Origin: Myotis daubentonii
Taxonomy: Eukaryota > Chordata > Mammalia > Chiroptera > Vespertilionidae
Length of the DNA: 64,000 bases
Assembly (NCBI RefSeq): GCF_963259705.1
Contig: NC_081848.1
Span: 51,545,408 to 51,609,407 of the forward strand
Direction of reading: 5' to 3'
The translations under genes and the position numbers were made by a program. Below are positions 11,356 through 22,620 of the stretch, piece by piece. Numbering within the stretch: position 1 is the stretch's first letter; each line of letters starts with the position of its first letter. The notes under the pieces are model-generated. The model was given only the letters and a program-made list of their open reading frames with translations, was not told the origin of the DNA and ran no database searches.

Positions 11356-11552
11356 CAAACTTATTTTATGCACAGGAATTTATTTGATAAATATTTATTA
11401 AGCATCTACTATATACCAGTTGTCAAGAGTCAGGAGAGACATTTAGTGCTCATTCTTTTTTTCTTTTTCTTTCTTTCTTTTTTTTTTTTTAATATTTATT
11501 GTCTAAAGTTTTACATCTGTCTCCTTTTTCAAATCTGGGGGAGCCTCTGGGG

Positions 11553-11700
11553 GAGTCTATCTTAGTCGGCCCAGGCTGCTATAGCAAAATATCACAGGCT
11601 GGGCAGCTTAGGTAGCAGATTTATTTCTTATGGTTCTGGAGGCTGACGTCCAGGATTAGGGTGCCCGCCTGATCTGATTCTGGTGACAGACCTCTTCCAA
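11553..11700 (-). repeat. MaLR (MLT1/MST) LTR fragment
   Basis: The antisense MaLR 3' end: CAGGCTGCTATAGCAAAATA and TTATTTCTTATGGTTCTGGA. Confidence 0.65.
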
Positions 11701-11709
11701 CTTATTAGC

Positions 11710-12345
11710 AGCATTTGACACAGTTGACTCCTCACTCCTTAAGATGCTTTTTTCACTTGGCTTCCAGAACTCTCCTTTCTCTTGGGTCCCCCCCTTCCCC
11801 ACTATCTCCTTGGTTGCTCTTTATCAGGCTGATATGCTAATATCTTCTCTCTTCAGAATTTTTGCAATATTCCAGGGATTAGACCTTGGACTTCTTTCCT
11901 CTGTCTACTCTCACTCCTGTTGTGATAATATTTATCACATTTATTTGAAGATTTTTTCAGACCCTCTTTTATGCCCATGACTCCCCAACTTATTTCTTCA
12001 GTCTAAACTTCTCTTGTAGATCTCAAACTTGAGAAATAACCTGCCACTTGATATCTCCACTGGATAGCTAATGGACACCCCAAGTCAACTTGTTCAGACA
12101 CCCCTGATCTCTTCACGGAAACCTGTTTTACTTGCAGCCTTCTCCTTCTTAGATGGTTGTAACTTTATCCTTCCCATTTCCTAAGCCAAAAACCTTGGTT
12201 CGTTCTTTATTTTACTCTTGCTTGCATATTCCACATCCAATCCATTAGGAAACCCATCTGGCTTTACCTTTAAGATTTGTCTAGAAACGGATCAATTCTC
12301 ACCACTCCAACTGCCACCATCTTGGTTGGAGCCATCATTAAATTA
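11710..12345 (+). repeat. L2 LINE relic (reverse transcriptase region)
   Basis: The order of decayed words matches L2 ORF2: TTTGACACAGTTGACTCCTC, CTTGGCTTCCAGAACTCTCC, a YADDSQ-like site (ATGCCCATGACTCCCCAACT), GCCAAAAACCTTGG and TCCACATCCAATCCATTAGG. Confidence 0.7.
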
Positions 12346-12490
12346 GCTTGGGCATCTACTCTATGCTAGACTTTGTGCCAGATGCCAGGAATGTAAACAA
12401 ATAGGACACAGTCCCTGCCCACAGAGAACGCCTAGCCCAGTGGGGAAGATGGAGATGGAAGCAGGTAACTAATCCGTTGTGGTAAGTGCA
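12335..12490 (-). repeat. L2 3' end, antisense
   Basis: CATCTACTCTATGCTAGAC and GACACAGTCCCTGCCCACAG match antisense L2. Confidence 0.5.
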
Positions 12491-12692
12491 GTGACAGAGA
12501 CATGGATGTTCAGAGGAGGGGGTACAATCTTTATGTCCCCCTCCAGTGTAAATGTTAAAGCTGCTCATTTTAGCCGCTTGAACTAAGCTGACCCACAATG
12601 TGCTAGGCATCCTAAAGTCAATTAAACAAGTCTCAGGTTCCATTCATTGCTACCAGGCCCATTTGCTCTTAACACTTAATACCTGTCTTTTA

Positions 12693-12902
12693 AAAATATA
12701 TGTATTTTTATTGATTTTAGAGAGGGAAGGGGAAGGGAAGAGAGATAGAAACCTCAATGATAAGAGAGAATCATTGATTGGCTGCCTCCTGCACACCCCA
12801 CACTGGGGATCAAGCCCACAACCCGGGCATGTGCTCTGACTGGGAATCAAACCACGACCTCCTGGTTCATAGGTCAATGCTCAACCACTGAGCCACACCA
12901 GT
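12693..12902 (-). mobile_element. Ves SINE
   Basis: Minus-strand SINE: on that strand it starts ACTGGTGTGGCTCAGTGGTT and has a ...CTTCCCCTTCCCTCT region and A-rich end at 12693. It belongs to a second subtype (TCAGTGGTTGAGC) than most copies here. Confidence 0.9.
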
Positions 12903-13289
12903 GTCATACTCTCACCCATGAGCTTAGAGGAAGAACTCAGAATTTCCCAGCATTGAAATCGGGTATATTTCCCCATACAGCTTACAGTGACCCCCCTTTC
13001 TCCTGGCAACTTTGTCTAATGGCTCACGGGACAGCTCTGGCCGGAGGGACAGCCCCAGTTGCCTGGCTGGGACCGAGTCCACAGAGTGTGATGGTGCGGT
13101 GTACCCTGATAATGTCTCAAATACCCACTGAATTGGTGCTTAATTAAAAACAACTGGCCTTGGCCATAGGCAAAATGTCTATTTATCCATCTTTTCCATT
13201 TGCTTTTCACTGAATCCAACCTCGCTGGTTTCTCTGCTTTGCTCTATTCTCTCCTTGCCAATCTCATACCTGACTTCCATTTACTTATT

Positions 13290-13730
13290 CCTAAACCTTC
13301 AAAGTCTATTACCTACCCGATATAGCCCAAATCCATTAACATGCAAAGCCCTCCATACTTGGCCTAAACCTTCTCCCTCCTTACCTTCCAGCAACACTCT
13401 CCATGACCATGGCCTGTCTACCCATGGAGACCATAACATGCGTGTGTGCTCTCACCTCTGTGTCCCTTCTCATGCTCTCCCCTTTGTCAGGAATGTGCTT
13501 CTCCCCTTCTCCACTGAGACAGTATCTTCCATGCCTACCTGAAGTCTCTCCTCCCCCAGCTCCCTGTGGTCCCTCTGAGGTCACCTGTATCACCAGCAAC
13601 CACTCATGTCCTTACTTCCTTGTAACATCTCTTGCCATGTTGCTTTATTTTCTACTATTTGTATTGTATTGGGCCTTTTTGTTGGTTATGTCTTCTCCCT
13701 TTGGCTCTGCCATGAGCCCTTGCAGGGCTT
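13290..13730 (+). repeat. L2 LINE relic (3' part)
   Basis: The words ATGCAAAGCCCTCCATACTT and CCAGCAACACTCTCCATGAC, followed by CT-rich text, resemble the L2 ORF2 end and 3' region. Diverged. Confidence 0.5.
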
Positions 13731-13734
13731 AGTG

Positions 13735-13850
13735 GGAGAGCAGACCTTGGAGCCAGACAGACGTGGGTTTAATGCTAGTTCTCTCATTGATTAGGTAAGT
13801 GACTTTAGGCAAGCCGAGATTGTCATGAGAATGAAACAAGACAGCACGTG
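13735..13850 (+). repeat. MIR SINE relic, sense
   Basis: GAGCCAGACAGACGTGGGTT and GTAAGTGACTTTAGGCAAGC match sense MIR. Confidence 0.6.
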
Positions 13851-13934
13851 AACCTGCCTAAGAGCACATGGCTCATAGTAGTTTCTCTGTTTTTGTGTCC
13901 CACGTGGGGCCTTGTACATAGCATGTTTTTTTTT

Positions 13935-14283
13935 TCTCTTTTCTATCACTAATTTATTTTTAATATATATATTTTATTGATTAAGATATTACATATGTGT
14001 CCTTGTCCCCACGTTACCCTCTACCACCCCCCCCCCTGTTGTCCGTGTCCATTGGTTAGGCCTATATGCTTGCATATAAGCCCTTTGGTTGATCTTTCCC
14101 CCTTACCCCTACCCTCCCCTACCTTCCCTCCAAGGCCCAACAGTCCAATCAATGCCTCTCCGTCTCTGGATCAGTCCTTGTTCATCAGTTTATGTTGTTC
14201 ATTATATTCCACAAAATGAGTGAGATCCTGTGGTATTTATCCGCTCTCCAGTTCCATCCATGCTGTGGCAAATGGTAAGAGTT
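13935..14283 (-). mobile_element. L1 3' end joined directly to ORF1 in the HAL1-like element
   Basis: On the minus strand, the sequence after the ORF1 stop and a GAAGAGGAAGAAGAAAAAGG run matches the distal ORF2 and 3' UTR of L1 (the words CATGGATGGAACTGGAG and ATCTCACTCATTT are diagnostic). The same 3' UTR family occurs at 48136-48480. A short internal deletion relative to L1 follows GGAACTGGAGAG. Confidence 0.75.
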
Positions 14284-14303
14284 CCTTTTTCTTCTTCCTC
14301 TTC

Positions 14304-15171
14304 TTAAAGAATACCTTTCAGCATTTCATATAATGCTGGTTTGGTGGTGATGAACTCCTTTAAGCTTTTTCTTATCTGTGAAGCTCTTAATCTGACCTTC
14401 TATTCTGAATGATAGCTTTGCTGGATAAAGTAATCTTGGTTGCAGGTTCTTGCTATTCATCACTTTGAATATTTCTTGCCACTCTCTTCTGGCCTGCATG
14501 GTTTCTGTTGAGAAATCAGCTGACAGTCGTATGGGTACTCCCTTGTAGGTAATTGACTGTCTTTCTCTTGCTGCTTTTAAGATTCTCTCTTTGTCTTTTG
14601 CTCTTGGCATTTTAATTATGATGTGTCTTGGTGTGGTCCTCTTTGGATTCCTTTTGTTTGGGGTTCTCTGCGCTTCCTGGACTTGTAAGTCCATTTCTTT
14701 CACCAGGTAGGGGAAGTTTTCTGTCATTATTTCTTCAAAAAGGTTTTCAATATCTTGCCCTCTCTCTCCTTCTGGTACCCCTATAATTCTGATGTTGGTA
14801 CGCTTGAAGTTGTCCCAGAGGTTCCTTACACTATCTTCATATTTTTGGAATCTCTTTTCTTTTTTCTTTTTCAGTTGGGTATTTTTTGTTTCTTTGTATT
14901 TCAAATCTTTGACTTGATTCTTGGGATCCTCTTGTCTGCTGTTGGATCTCTGTAAATTATTCTTTATTTCAGTCAGTGTATGCTTAATTTCTAGTTGGTC
15001 CTTTTTCATGTCCTCCATGGTCTCACTATACTTATTGAGGGATTCATTAAATTTATCGATGGTTTCCATAAAATTCTTGAAAAACCTTATAAACGTGGCC
15101 TTGAACTCTATATCCAGTCGTTTGCTTTCCTCCATTTCTGCCATTTGTGACCTGTTTCTTTGTCTCCGCAT
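14304..15171 (-). pseudogene. L1-type ORF1 protein gene, frameshifted near the C-terminus
   Basis: The frame opens MRRQRNRSQ and runs 281 codons. It has an N-terminal coiled-coil region, a central RNA-recognition fold (around IRIIGVPEGE and DIENLFEEIM) and a C-terminal domain with [15 protein letters not shown] and LLYPAKLSFR, all typical of L1 ORF1p, an RNA-binding trimer. Compared with the copy at 55126-55957, one extra base near 14350 shifts the frame just before the end, replacing the last ~15 residues. Slightly shorter than human ORF1p (338). Confidence 0.85.
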
Positions 15172-16203
15172 TTTGGCTGCTTCCCTGTGTTGATAGAGTG
15201 GCCCTGCGCGCCAGGTGTCCTGTAGGGCCCAGTGGCTCAGCCTCCCCAGTTACCTGAGGTGGACACTCTTGGTGCACTCTTGGTGCCTTGGTTGTTGTAG
15301 GATCACTGGGAGGAATTGACCTCCAGGCCAATTGTCTGTGAGAATCAGCTGTGTCTGAAGTGGGAGAACGTCTGTGCTGAAGACTCCCTTCTGGGGCAAG
15401 ACTTGCTTCAGTGGGGCTTTGGTGCTCACTGAGTCTGCTCCCTGAGTGTGTCCCTTATGGATCTGAGGAGTTGCAATCTGGATGGTCCCCCTCTGACCAC
15501 TGGGTACAGTGGCTCCTGGATCTAAGGAGGTGCTAATTCAGCCTCTGCCTGAGGCCACACAGCAGGAGCCACGAAGAGGCTCAGCTGTGAAGCAATGCAA
15601 GCCGCTGCAGGGCCTTGGGCCTTCTCTTGGAAGTTCCGGGTCTGCCTGGCTCGGCTGCAGTTAGGTACATTCACATGCAAAAGCCTCTGCCGCAGCCTGG
15701 GTGGGGCGGGGTCTCAGGGAATCAAAGGGCGGAGCAAGCCACTATGGCTGATTCTCTGCCCAGCCCTAAGGAGTCCCGCGTCTCAGTGACCCGATAATTA
15801 CTGCAAGCACCTCTGAGGGAAAGCCGCCCTCAAGTTCACCCGCTGCCCGACAGTCCAGCTTCTCCCCGTATGAGTCCTGGGTCCCCAGAGACTTCCCGGA
15901 ACCGGAGTTCAGAGCAGTCGGGAGCTTGTGATTCAAAAAGACAGCCGTGTCCTCAGGTGCCACCCGCTTTCCGAGCGCACGCGAGCCGCCGTACCTCTGC
16001 ACTTCACCTCCGCAGCTCCTCTGGCTCTCAGTGTGTTTTTCTTTCCTTCTAGTTGTAGAATTTACACTCAGCCAGCCTTCCTGTTGTTCTGGATGATGTC
16101 CGCTCTGTCCTTTGCGGTATTTTTCAATTGTTGTGGGAGGCAGCAATTTCCCGGTGTTTATCTATGCCGCCATCTTAGTTTCTTCTATCTACATAGCATG
16201 TTT

Positions 16204-17575
16204 AGCAAATGAATTATGAACAATTAGAGAACAGTCATAGAATAAAAGTCTATTTCTGCAATTCGCTTCTGCAAAAGGGAAAGGAAAAGTAAGGAAATGT
16301 GCAGTGTCCACACATGGGGTAGACGCTGAGAAAGGGAGTTTTAGTAGTATCTGATGTTTGGGCTCTCCTGGGGTGGAGTTGTCAAGTTTGAGTTTCATTA
16401 CAGCCGATACCATTTAAGGGCACATTCTGGAAAAATTCTGCCCATTTGTGAAGGGCTCTGGGTAAGAAAAAAAAAAATCCTTTCTGAGAAATAGTAACCA
16501 GAAACCAATTGCAATTGACAGGTTTATACCCACAAGGATTTGTGGTTCAAATTTACACTATCCAAGTGGCAGGAGAATCCCCAGTAATTAGAAACATCTT
16601 CATCTGGTAACAAGGCTGGCAGAAGCAAATGCAGAACCTTTTTGAAGACACACAACCCAGGCTCCACAGAAATCCCATAGTTAAACACCGTCAAACACCA
16701 GCCCGCAATCCAAAGCTATGAAACACACAGGGAAACCGTCTCACAGGTGACAGCAGAAATAAACACACAACAAAGCAGCAGCAAAAGCAGCAGAATTAGA
16801 CCCCTATGCTACCAACGCTTCCAAAGGGGCATCCATCAGCCTGGGAAACAATCCATTAACAGTGTCAGGCAATGCAGACAAATCCCAGCCTAGGAATGGC
16901 TTGTGTTCCCCAAGGTAACTTGAACATGTTATTCAGCCATCAGAATCTCACTTCCTTAGAAAGCAACGTATTAGATCACAAAAGCTTTTGGCATTCACAT
17001 GTCAGAACCTCTTGCGGACACAGAGGCACAATTTCCAGCACATGTTTGTGCTCAATAAACATTGACTAAATGAATTTAATAAATGAATGAACAAGGTACC
17101 TAGATCTGACCCAAGTTCGAGCCCCGCAGAAGCTGGGAACAAGAGATGTAGAAGAAGGAGGAGAAACAGATTGTATTTCCTCTAAAGCACAAGTGCAACT
17201 GTCTGGAAAGCGTGTAAAAAGGCTCAATGTACATCAGGAACATCCATCTCCCTGGCACTTCTGGTCCCAAACCCAGGACTGCATGGACTTGTCGAGGCTG
17301 TGCTGCTCCCAAGTGCGCCCCTGTCCTCCGCAGTGCTGGGGATCTTAGTGCCCTGTCCGTGGGAAAGCATGCAGCCTGGGGTCAGGGGTTGGACGTTAGG
17401 AACAGCCTAATACCCCCAGAGATGGTGCAGCTCTAAGGCATGCTTGTTCCCCCAAACGAGTCCATCATTGTCTGACAAAGTGACACGAATGCGTTCCAGC
17501 CGTGTGGCCTGGATGGAGCTGGAGCTGAAAACCTTTGCCCAGGCCCACTTTCCTAAGAGTTCACCTTTGAGGTCA
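16204..17575. other. Intergenic, nothing recognised
   Basis: Mixed-composition DNA, with a short A12 run near 16470. No gene or named repeat. Confidence 0.55.
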
Positions 17576-17579
17576 TCTT

Positions 17580-17720
17580 CATTCATTCAACAGATATTCA
17601 CTGCCACTTCTGTTCACAGCCCTGGAGATGCAGGGATGAGCGAGACTGAAAATAGCCATGCTCTCCAGGAGTTTTCATTTTTAGGAGAAGAGACAGGTAA
17701 CAATAAAAACAAATATATGG
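17580..17720 (-). repeat. L2 3' end, antisense
   Basis: TCATTCATTCAACAGATATTC and GATGCAGGGATGAGCGAGAC match the antisense L2 3' end. It abuts the mariner MITE. Confidence 0.55.
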
Positions 17721-17728
17721 ACAAAATA

Positions 17729-17860
17729 TAGGGTGTCCCCCTAAAAATGTACACACACACTGAATAAATTAGAAAGGCGGTGTTTATTAAAATACACTTC
17801 ATTTTCAAAAGTGAGCTATCAGCTGTTGAAGTGTGTATACATTTTTCCTGGGACACCCTG
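17729..17860. mobile_element. mariner-type MITE
   Basis: A 132-bp element with inverted ends TAGGGTGTCCC and GGGACACCCTG, flanked by TA (17727-17728, 17861-17862), which is the Tc1/mariner target duplication. It has no transposase. The inverted similarity extends inward to an AAAAATGTA(C/T)ACAC motif. Confidence 0.85.
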
Positions 17861-17972
17861 TAAGTGCAAAGGATGATAAATGCTATTTTAAAAAACAGAG
17901 GAGGGAGAAGAGAGAGGGTCACGCATGTTTTATGTCTTCCCTACTGCCTGTGTTGAACCCAAAGTTTTTTTG

Positions 17973-17978
<6 letters not shown>

Positions 17979-18026
<48 letters not shown>
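17979..18026 (+). repeat. (TG)n microsatellite
   Basis: Over 20 TG dinucleotides in a row. Confidence 0.97.
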
Positions 18027-18027
<1 letters not shown>

Positions 18028-18970
18028 AGTTACAGTTTCCTTTGACCTGCCTGTCTTTGTAGGTGGGTCCTCCAGGCCAGTGAAAGGGGAAGTGAGGATA
18101 CAGAAGTGTCAAAATATTTGTGGAAATGTCTTTACCTTTAATGATCATTGCTGTCACTCTATCTGATTCCTTTACGGTTCACTCACACACACTCAGGAAA
18201 ATTCTTTCTCTTTGTGAGTTTTAAAGTTCTGCTTATGAATGGGCTCTCTGCATCGCTGTTAATTCCAATACAGAAAGAGAAGTTTTCCCACGCGCAACCT
18301 TTCTAAATGAAGGCAGTGCTGGCGTGGCGATCGAGGCAATGAATAAGCAGTCCCAAATAAGATGTGAGCTTGCATTCATTTCCGACAGCAGCAGCCCGGG
18401 CTGCTTCCTGTACACTGTTGACAGAGGAACCCGAGAAGGCAAAAACCTTTCAAATAACAAGGAGTCTCTGAAGTGCGGGACAACATTCTGCAGGTGATGG
18501 ATGAGCGACCCTTCTCCTCAGAGTCCTCAGGGAACTCAATCTGCCCACAGATCTCAGCCGCTGGAGCAGCTAAAAGACACCCGAGGGGCGCCTCCAGTCC
18601 GCCCCCTCTTGAGGATGACTGTTCTCCTGGGCCAGCTGCGGTGTGGCTGTGGCTCCTTATCCTCTCCCGCGTCTGGCAGCCCTCAGGGCGCGGAAGCCTC
18701 AACTGAACCAAGAGCTCTTGTTGCAGCCTGAGCTGCTTCCCTCTTATCCTGATCTCAACAGTCCACAGATCTCAGCTTCACGGAAGAAAAAGTCTTTGAT
18801 ACTTGAAAACCCATAGTGAGGCGAGCTTAAACTTTCCCCCTGTGCAGAAAGACACACAGAGAGAGATCCTGTTTTCTAAAGGTTTTCCTTATAATTTTTT
18901 TGATGCATTAATTCCAAGTCTTGCCCTCTATTTTGAAAATAAAAGGCAAATCAGTGGCCCTTGTGCCAAG

Positions 18971-18971
<1 letters not shown>

Positions 18972-19018
<47 letters not shown>
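18972..19018 (+). repeat. (CT)n microsatellite
   Basis: About 22 CT dinucleotides in a row, then CCCCCC and a CACACA run. Confidence 0.97.
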
Positions 19019-19020
<2 letters not shown>

Positions 19021-19689
19021 CTCCCCCCCTTCTCCACACACACGCGCTCTGTTGAACAGACAGATTTTTTGTGTGAATTCTACTCTATATATTGTACCCC
19101 CCTCCTCCGCCACATCCTTGCCCAGCTCCATGCTCTCACAGGACCCCGCCAGGACTAGAGCAATAATCCCCCTAATACGTATCCATCCCTGTGGTCTCAT
19201 ATCATATTTTGGGGAGAGAGGAAATGTGAACTGGATATCAGGTTTCAGTGGCTTCTCCTTTTTCTTAACTGTAGCATCATAAAAGGAATTGGGGTATGTA
19301 ATAAAAAAATTGTAACAGAGAGTAGCCACAATTCAAGAACAAAGGAAAATGCATACCTTTAGGTCTGATTTGATAAAAATCCTGCAATGGTCACCTTCAA
19401 GGATGAATGAATGCTGTCAGAAACCATTCGGATTCAAGCTTATATACATGTTAATTACATAGGTCTGTTCTGAAATGACAGGAAGTAGAAATCATCTGTA
19501 CTTACTTTTACACTATATTTTACACACGGAGAACGGCTCTAGCCCTCCTGGCATAATCATCCCACCGTTATTGTCTACCCTGATGTAGGGCAACTGTGCA
19601 GGAATAAATAGTTACAATGCCTGTTAAAGAGTTAACCATGAATTCTCCAATAGACAGGACCATTGGGCAATTTTACATCTATCAACACC

Positions 19690-20116
19690 ATTAACTTGAT
19701 TTTATTTGGTTCTCATCCACGTTGTGGCAGGAAGCAGGGCGTCTTTCTTTGTTATTGCTCTGTGGAGGTCTCTGGCATGGAAGTACCACTGCTGGCTTAC
19801 CCATTCATTAGTTGAAGGACATTTGTGTTGTTTCCAGTTTTTGGTGATTATCAATAAAGCCACTATACTAGTACACATTTATGTGCAGGTTTTTTGTGTG
19901 AGCATAACTTTTCATTTATCCTGGTAAACACCTGTGAGTGGGTTTGCTGTGGTAGAGTTCCAATTTCTCCACATCCTTCCCAGCATATGGTACTATCAGA
20001 CTTGAAAACATTTTAAAGAAATTTTAGTCATTCCAATAGATGTGTATTGGTATGGACTTGTGATTTTAGTTTGCATTTCCCTGATGACTAATGTTGCTGA
20101 GATTTTTATATGCTTA
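19690..20116 (-). repeat. Old L1 ORF2-end fragment
   Basis: Antisense L1 with GACATTTGTGTTGTTTCCAG, GTGAGTGGGTTTGCTG and TTTGCATTTCCCTGATGACT, characteristic of the distal ORF2/3' UTR of old mammalian L1. Ends at a Helitron. Confidence 0.7.
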
Positions 20117-20282
20117 CTAGTAGCCCAGATTGGGGGAGCTGGCGGGAGCGAGCCGCAGGTGCCCGCTGGAGCCAGGAGGGACCTGCTCCGATTCCCATTC
20201 CGGAAGTGGGAGCGAGCCTCCGGCACCCGTAATGTGACATTATAGTGGACAATTTGCATATTACCTCTTTTATATATATAGA
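20117..20282 (-). mobile_element. Short non-autonomous Helitron
   Basis: On the minus strand it starts TC (20282-20281), has the AATATGCAAAT motif and ends CTAG (20120-20117), flanked by A and T as expected for a Helitron. Length 166 bp, without transposase. It splits or abuts an old L1. Confidence 0.7.
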
Positions 20283-20739
20283 TTTACTTGCTGTCTATAT
20301 TTTTTCTTTTGTGAAATGTCTTCAAATCTTTTGATATTTTAAAAATTGGTTTTCCTTAGGTCATTAACAAAAATCTGTCTTCCTCACTGTCTTAGTCCAT
20401 TTTTGTTATTGGTCAAAGCTCCTTATTACCTACAGGACAGAGTCCAAACATCTCAACAGTGGCATAAACAACACCCTCATAATTAGCCCCTTCCCTTCTG
20501 CTCCTAAACACATCCAATTAGTGCTTAGTAATAAGGGGAATTAACATTTTATTCAAGGTTGCCAAACCCGTCACAAATATGCTCTAAATGACTAGGATAG
20601 TAGAGAGAAAAAGGCCTGGGACTTAGAAGACTATTCCTCCTAACTAACCATGTAGCATCGAAACAGGTCGCTTAGAAGCAACAAAAGTAACAGATTAGTT
20701 TCCTCATCTGTACGATGAAGGCACCATTTGACATGGATC

Positions 20740-21290
20740 AATGATACATCAGTTAAAATGTTTTTGGTTCTATGGAAAAGCTGGCTCATATTAGCTTAAA
20801 TTACAAAGGGAATTTATAGGCTCTTGTCATTGGGAAGTCCAAAAAGGTTTGAAAAACCTCAGGGGTGGTTCAAACAACTTAACCAGGAACTAATTTCCCC
20901 TTCACCATTTATGTCTTGGCTCTGCTTCCTCAGTGTGGCTTCATCTTACACAGACCTCAGCAGACCCTTTGCTACAAAACGACTTCCACTGTTCCCTGGG
21001 GCTGTATGCCTCATTCTAGCCAATCTTAGTGCCAGTATTATCGGCCCAAGTTCTGAGATTGACTCTAAACACACCCTCTGAGCTCACATGTCCATCCCTG
21101 ACCCAATCATTGTGAGAGAAGGGATAGCATGGGGTGACTGGCCTGGCCTATGTCATACGGTGCTAGGTCCAGTCCCCCTGCTGAGGGTGGATTCAGCCTC
21201 CCCATAAATGCATTAATTCCCGTGTGGAATTGGAACACTTGGGAAGCAGGAAGAAGAGAAAGAAAGATGCAGAGTCAAGCAACACATGTG
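20740..21290. repeat. Old mammalian interspersed repeat, family not named
   Basis: The stretch from TAGCTTAAATTACAAAGGGAA through CACATGTCCATCCCTGACCC resembles a medium-copy mammalian repeat with conserved CCAATCA-type words, but I cannot name it. No coding potential. Confidence 0.35.
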
Positions 21291-22049
21291 TGCGGTCAGT
21301 GGATTTCAAACTTTTGGGGGTTGAAAAGAAAACCCAATATATAAGATATAAGTAAATGGAGCTTCATAGGCTGATACAGGAATGCAGGTTTAGAGCCCTG
21401 CCTTTTGTTGCTTCTAAGAGACTTGTTTAGAAACCTAGTTCTCCAGGAAACAAGAATACAAATAATATCTTTGAGTGTATCCAGCTCTATTCTTCACTAT
21501 TGCTTAATAAGCAAATAGCTATAGGACAACACGTGTTCATGCTGACTGTCCCAGGCACTTCCGCAGGCCTGGTGCTGTTTGGTTTGTACACAGCTTTATG
21601 AACTAGGTAGAATATTAATTTTATTAAGAATATGCTTTATAGTTACAGACTTCTCAACACAAAGACTTATCAGTACCCTACTATCATTTTTCAAGCTTAC
21701 CAAAGCTTTCAACTATTTATCTACATTTTGGATAAAGACCAGAGCATTAAAGCCACAGATCAGCACAAATTGCTAACAACACCAATTGATGCGGAGAGCT
21801 GGGGAGAAAGGGCGTGAAGGCAGGAGAGCCAGGGCTTTCTTCAAATGGCCCGTGATCAGAAACTTGGTTTCCTGAAAGACCCAGGGAATTAACAAAATAT
21901 TATATTTACTTCAAAGGTCATGTGGAAAGTATTCACACCTCTTGGAAAAAGTTGATGTTTTCCTTAAGAAGAAAGAGCTTTGGCATAAAATCTGAAATAC
22001 TTAAAAAAAATATATTATGATGTAAAATGGTGGGAAAATGTACAAAACA

Positions 22050-22620
22050 AAAAAATTCACCATCTTTACTAGTTTTAAGTGAACATTTTGGGCACAGGAA
22101 GTGCACTCACAGTGTTGTGCAACAACCACCACTGCCCATCTCCAAATATTTTATCTTGTAAAATTGAAACTCCATACCTATAAACAATAGCTCCTCATGC
22201 CCCCTCCCCCCAGCCCCTGGCAGCCACCATTCTACTTTCTGTCTCTATAATTATTCTAGGTACCTCATATAAGTGGAATCATACAGTATTTGTATTTTTA
22301 CTAATTGGTTTATTCCACTTGGCATAGTGTCCTTAAGATTCATCTATGTTGTAGCATGTGTAGCATGGACATTCCTTTTTAAGGCTGAATTATATGTATG
22401 TACCACGTTTTATTTCTCCATTTATCTGTCAATGGGCTACTGGGTGGCTTCCACTTTGGGGCTATTGTGAAGAATGCGGCCATAAACATGAGTGTACAAA
22501 TATTTCTCTGAGACCTTGCTTTCAAATTTGGGGTGTATATATCATACTGAGAAGTGGAATTGCTGAATCATATGGATGAAGTATTTTTTATGGTACAGTT
22601 TTGTTTTGTAAAACTCTTTA
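22050..22620 (-). repeat. Old L1M ORF2-end/3' UTR fragment
   Basis: Antisense L1M: CAGCCCCTGGCAGCCACCAT, CTCATATAAGTGGAATCATA, TTAAGGCTGAATTATATGTA and AGAAGTGGAATTGCTGAATC are well-known words of this repeat. Confidence 0.75.

Larger units (their letters stand above)
13929..16189 (-). mobile_element. ORF1-only L1-type retrotransposon (HAL1-like), full unit
   Basis: A single insertion flanked by a 14-bp duplication TACATAGCATGTTT (13915-13928 and 16190-16203). On the minus strand: a 5' UTR opening AACTAAGATGGCGGCATAG, ~1 kb of leader, an L1 ORF1 (15171-14304), then at once the last part of an L1 ORF2/3' UTR (about 14283-13960) and an A-rich tail. Nearly all of ORF2 (endonuclease and reverse transcriptase) is absent, so it must have been mobilised in trans. 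The 2.26 kb total is far below a ~6 kb L1. Confidence 0.85.
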
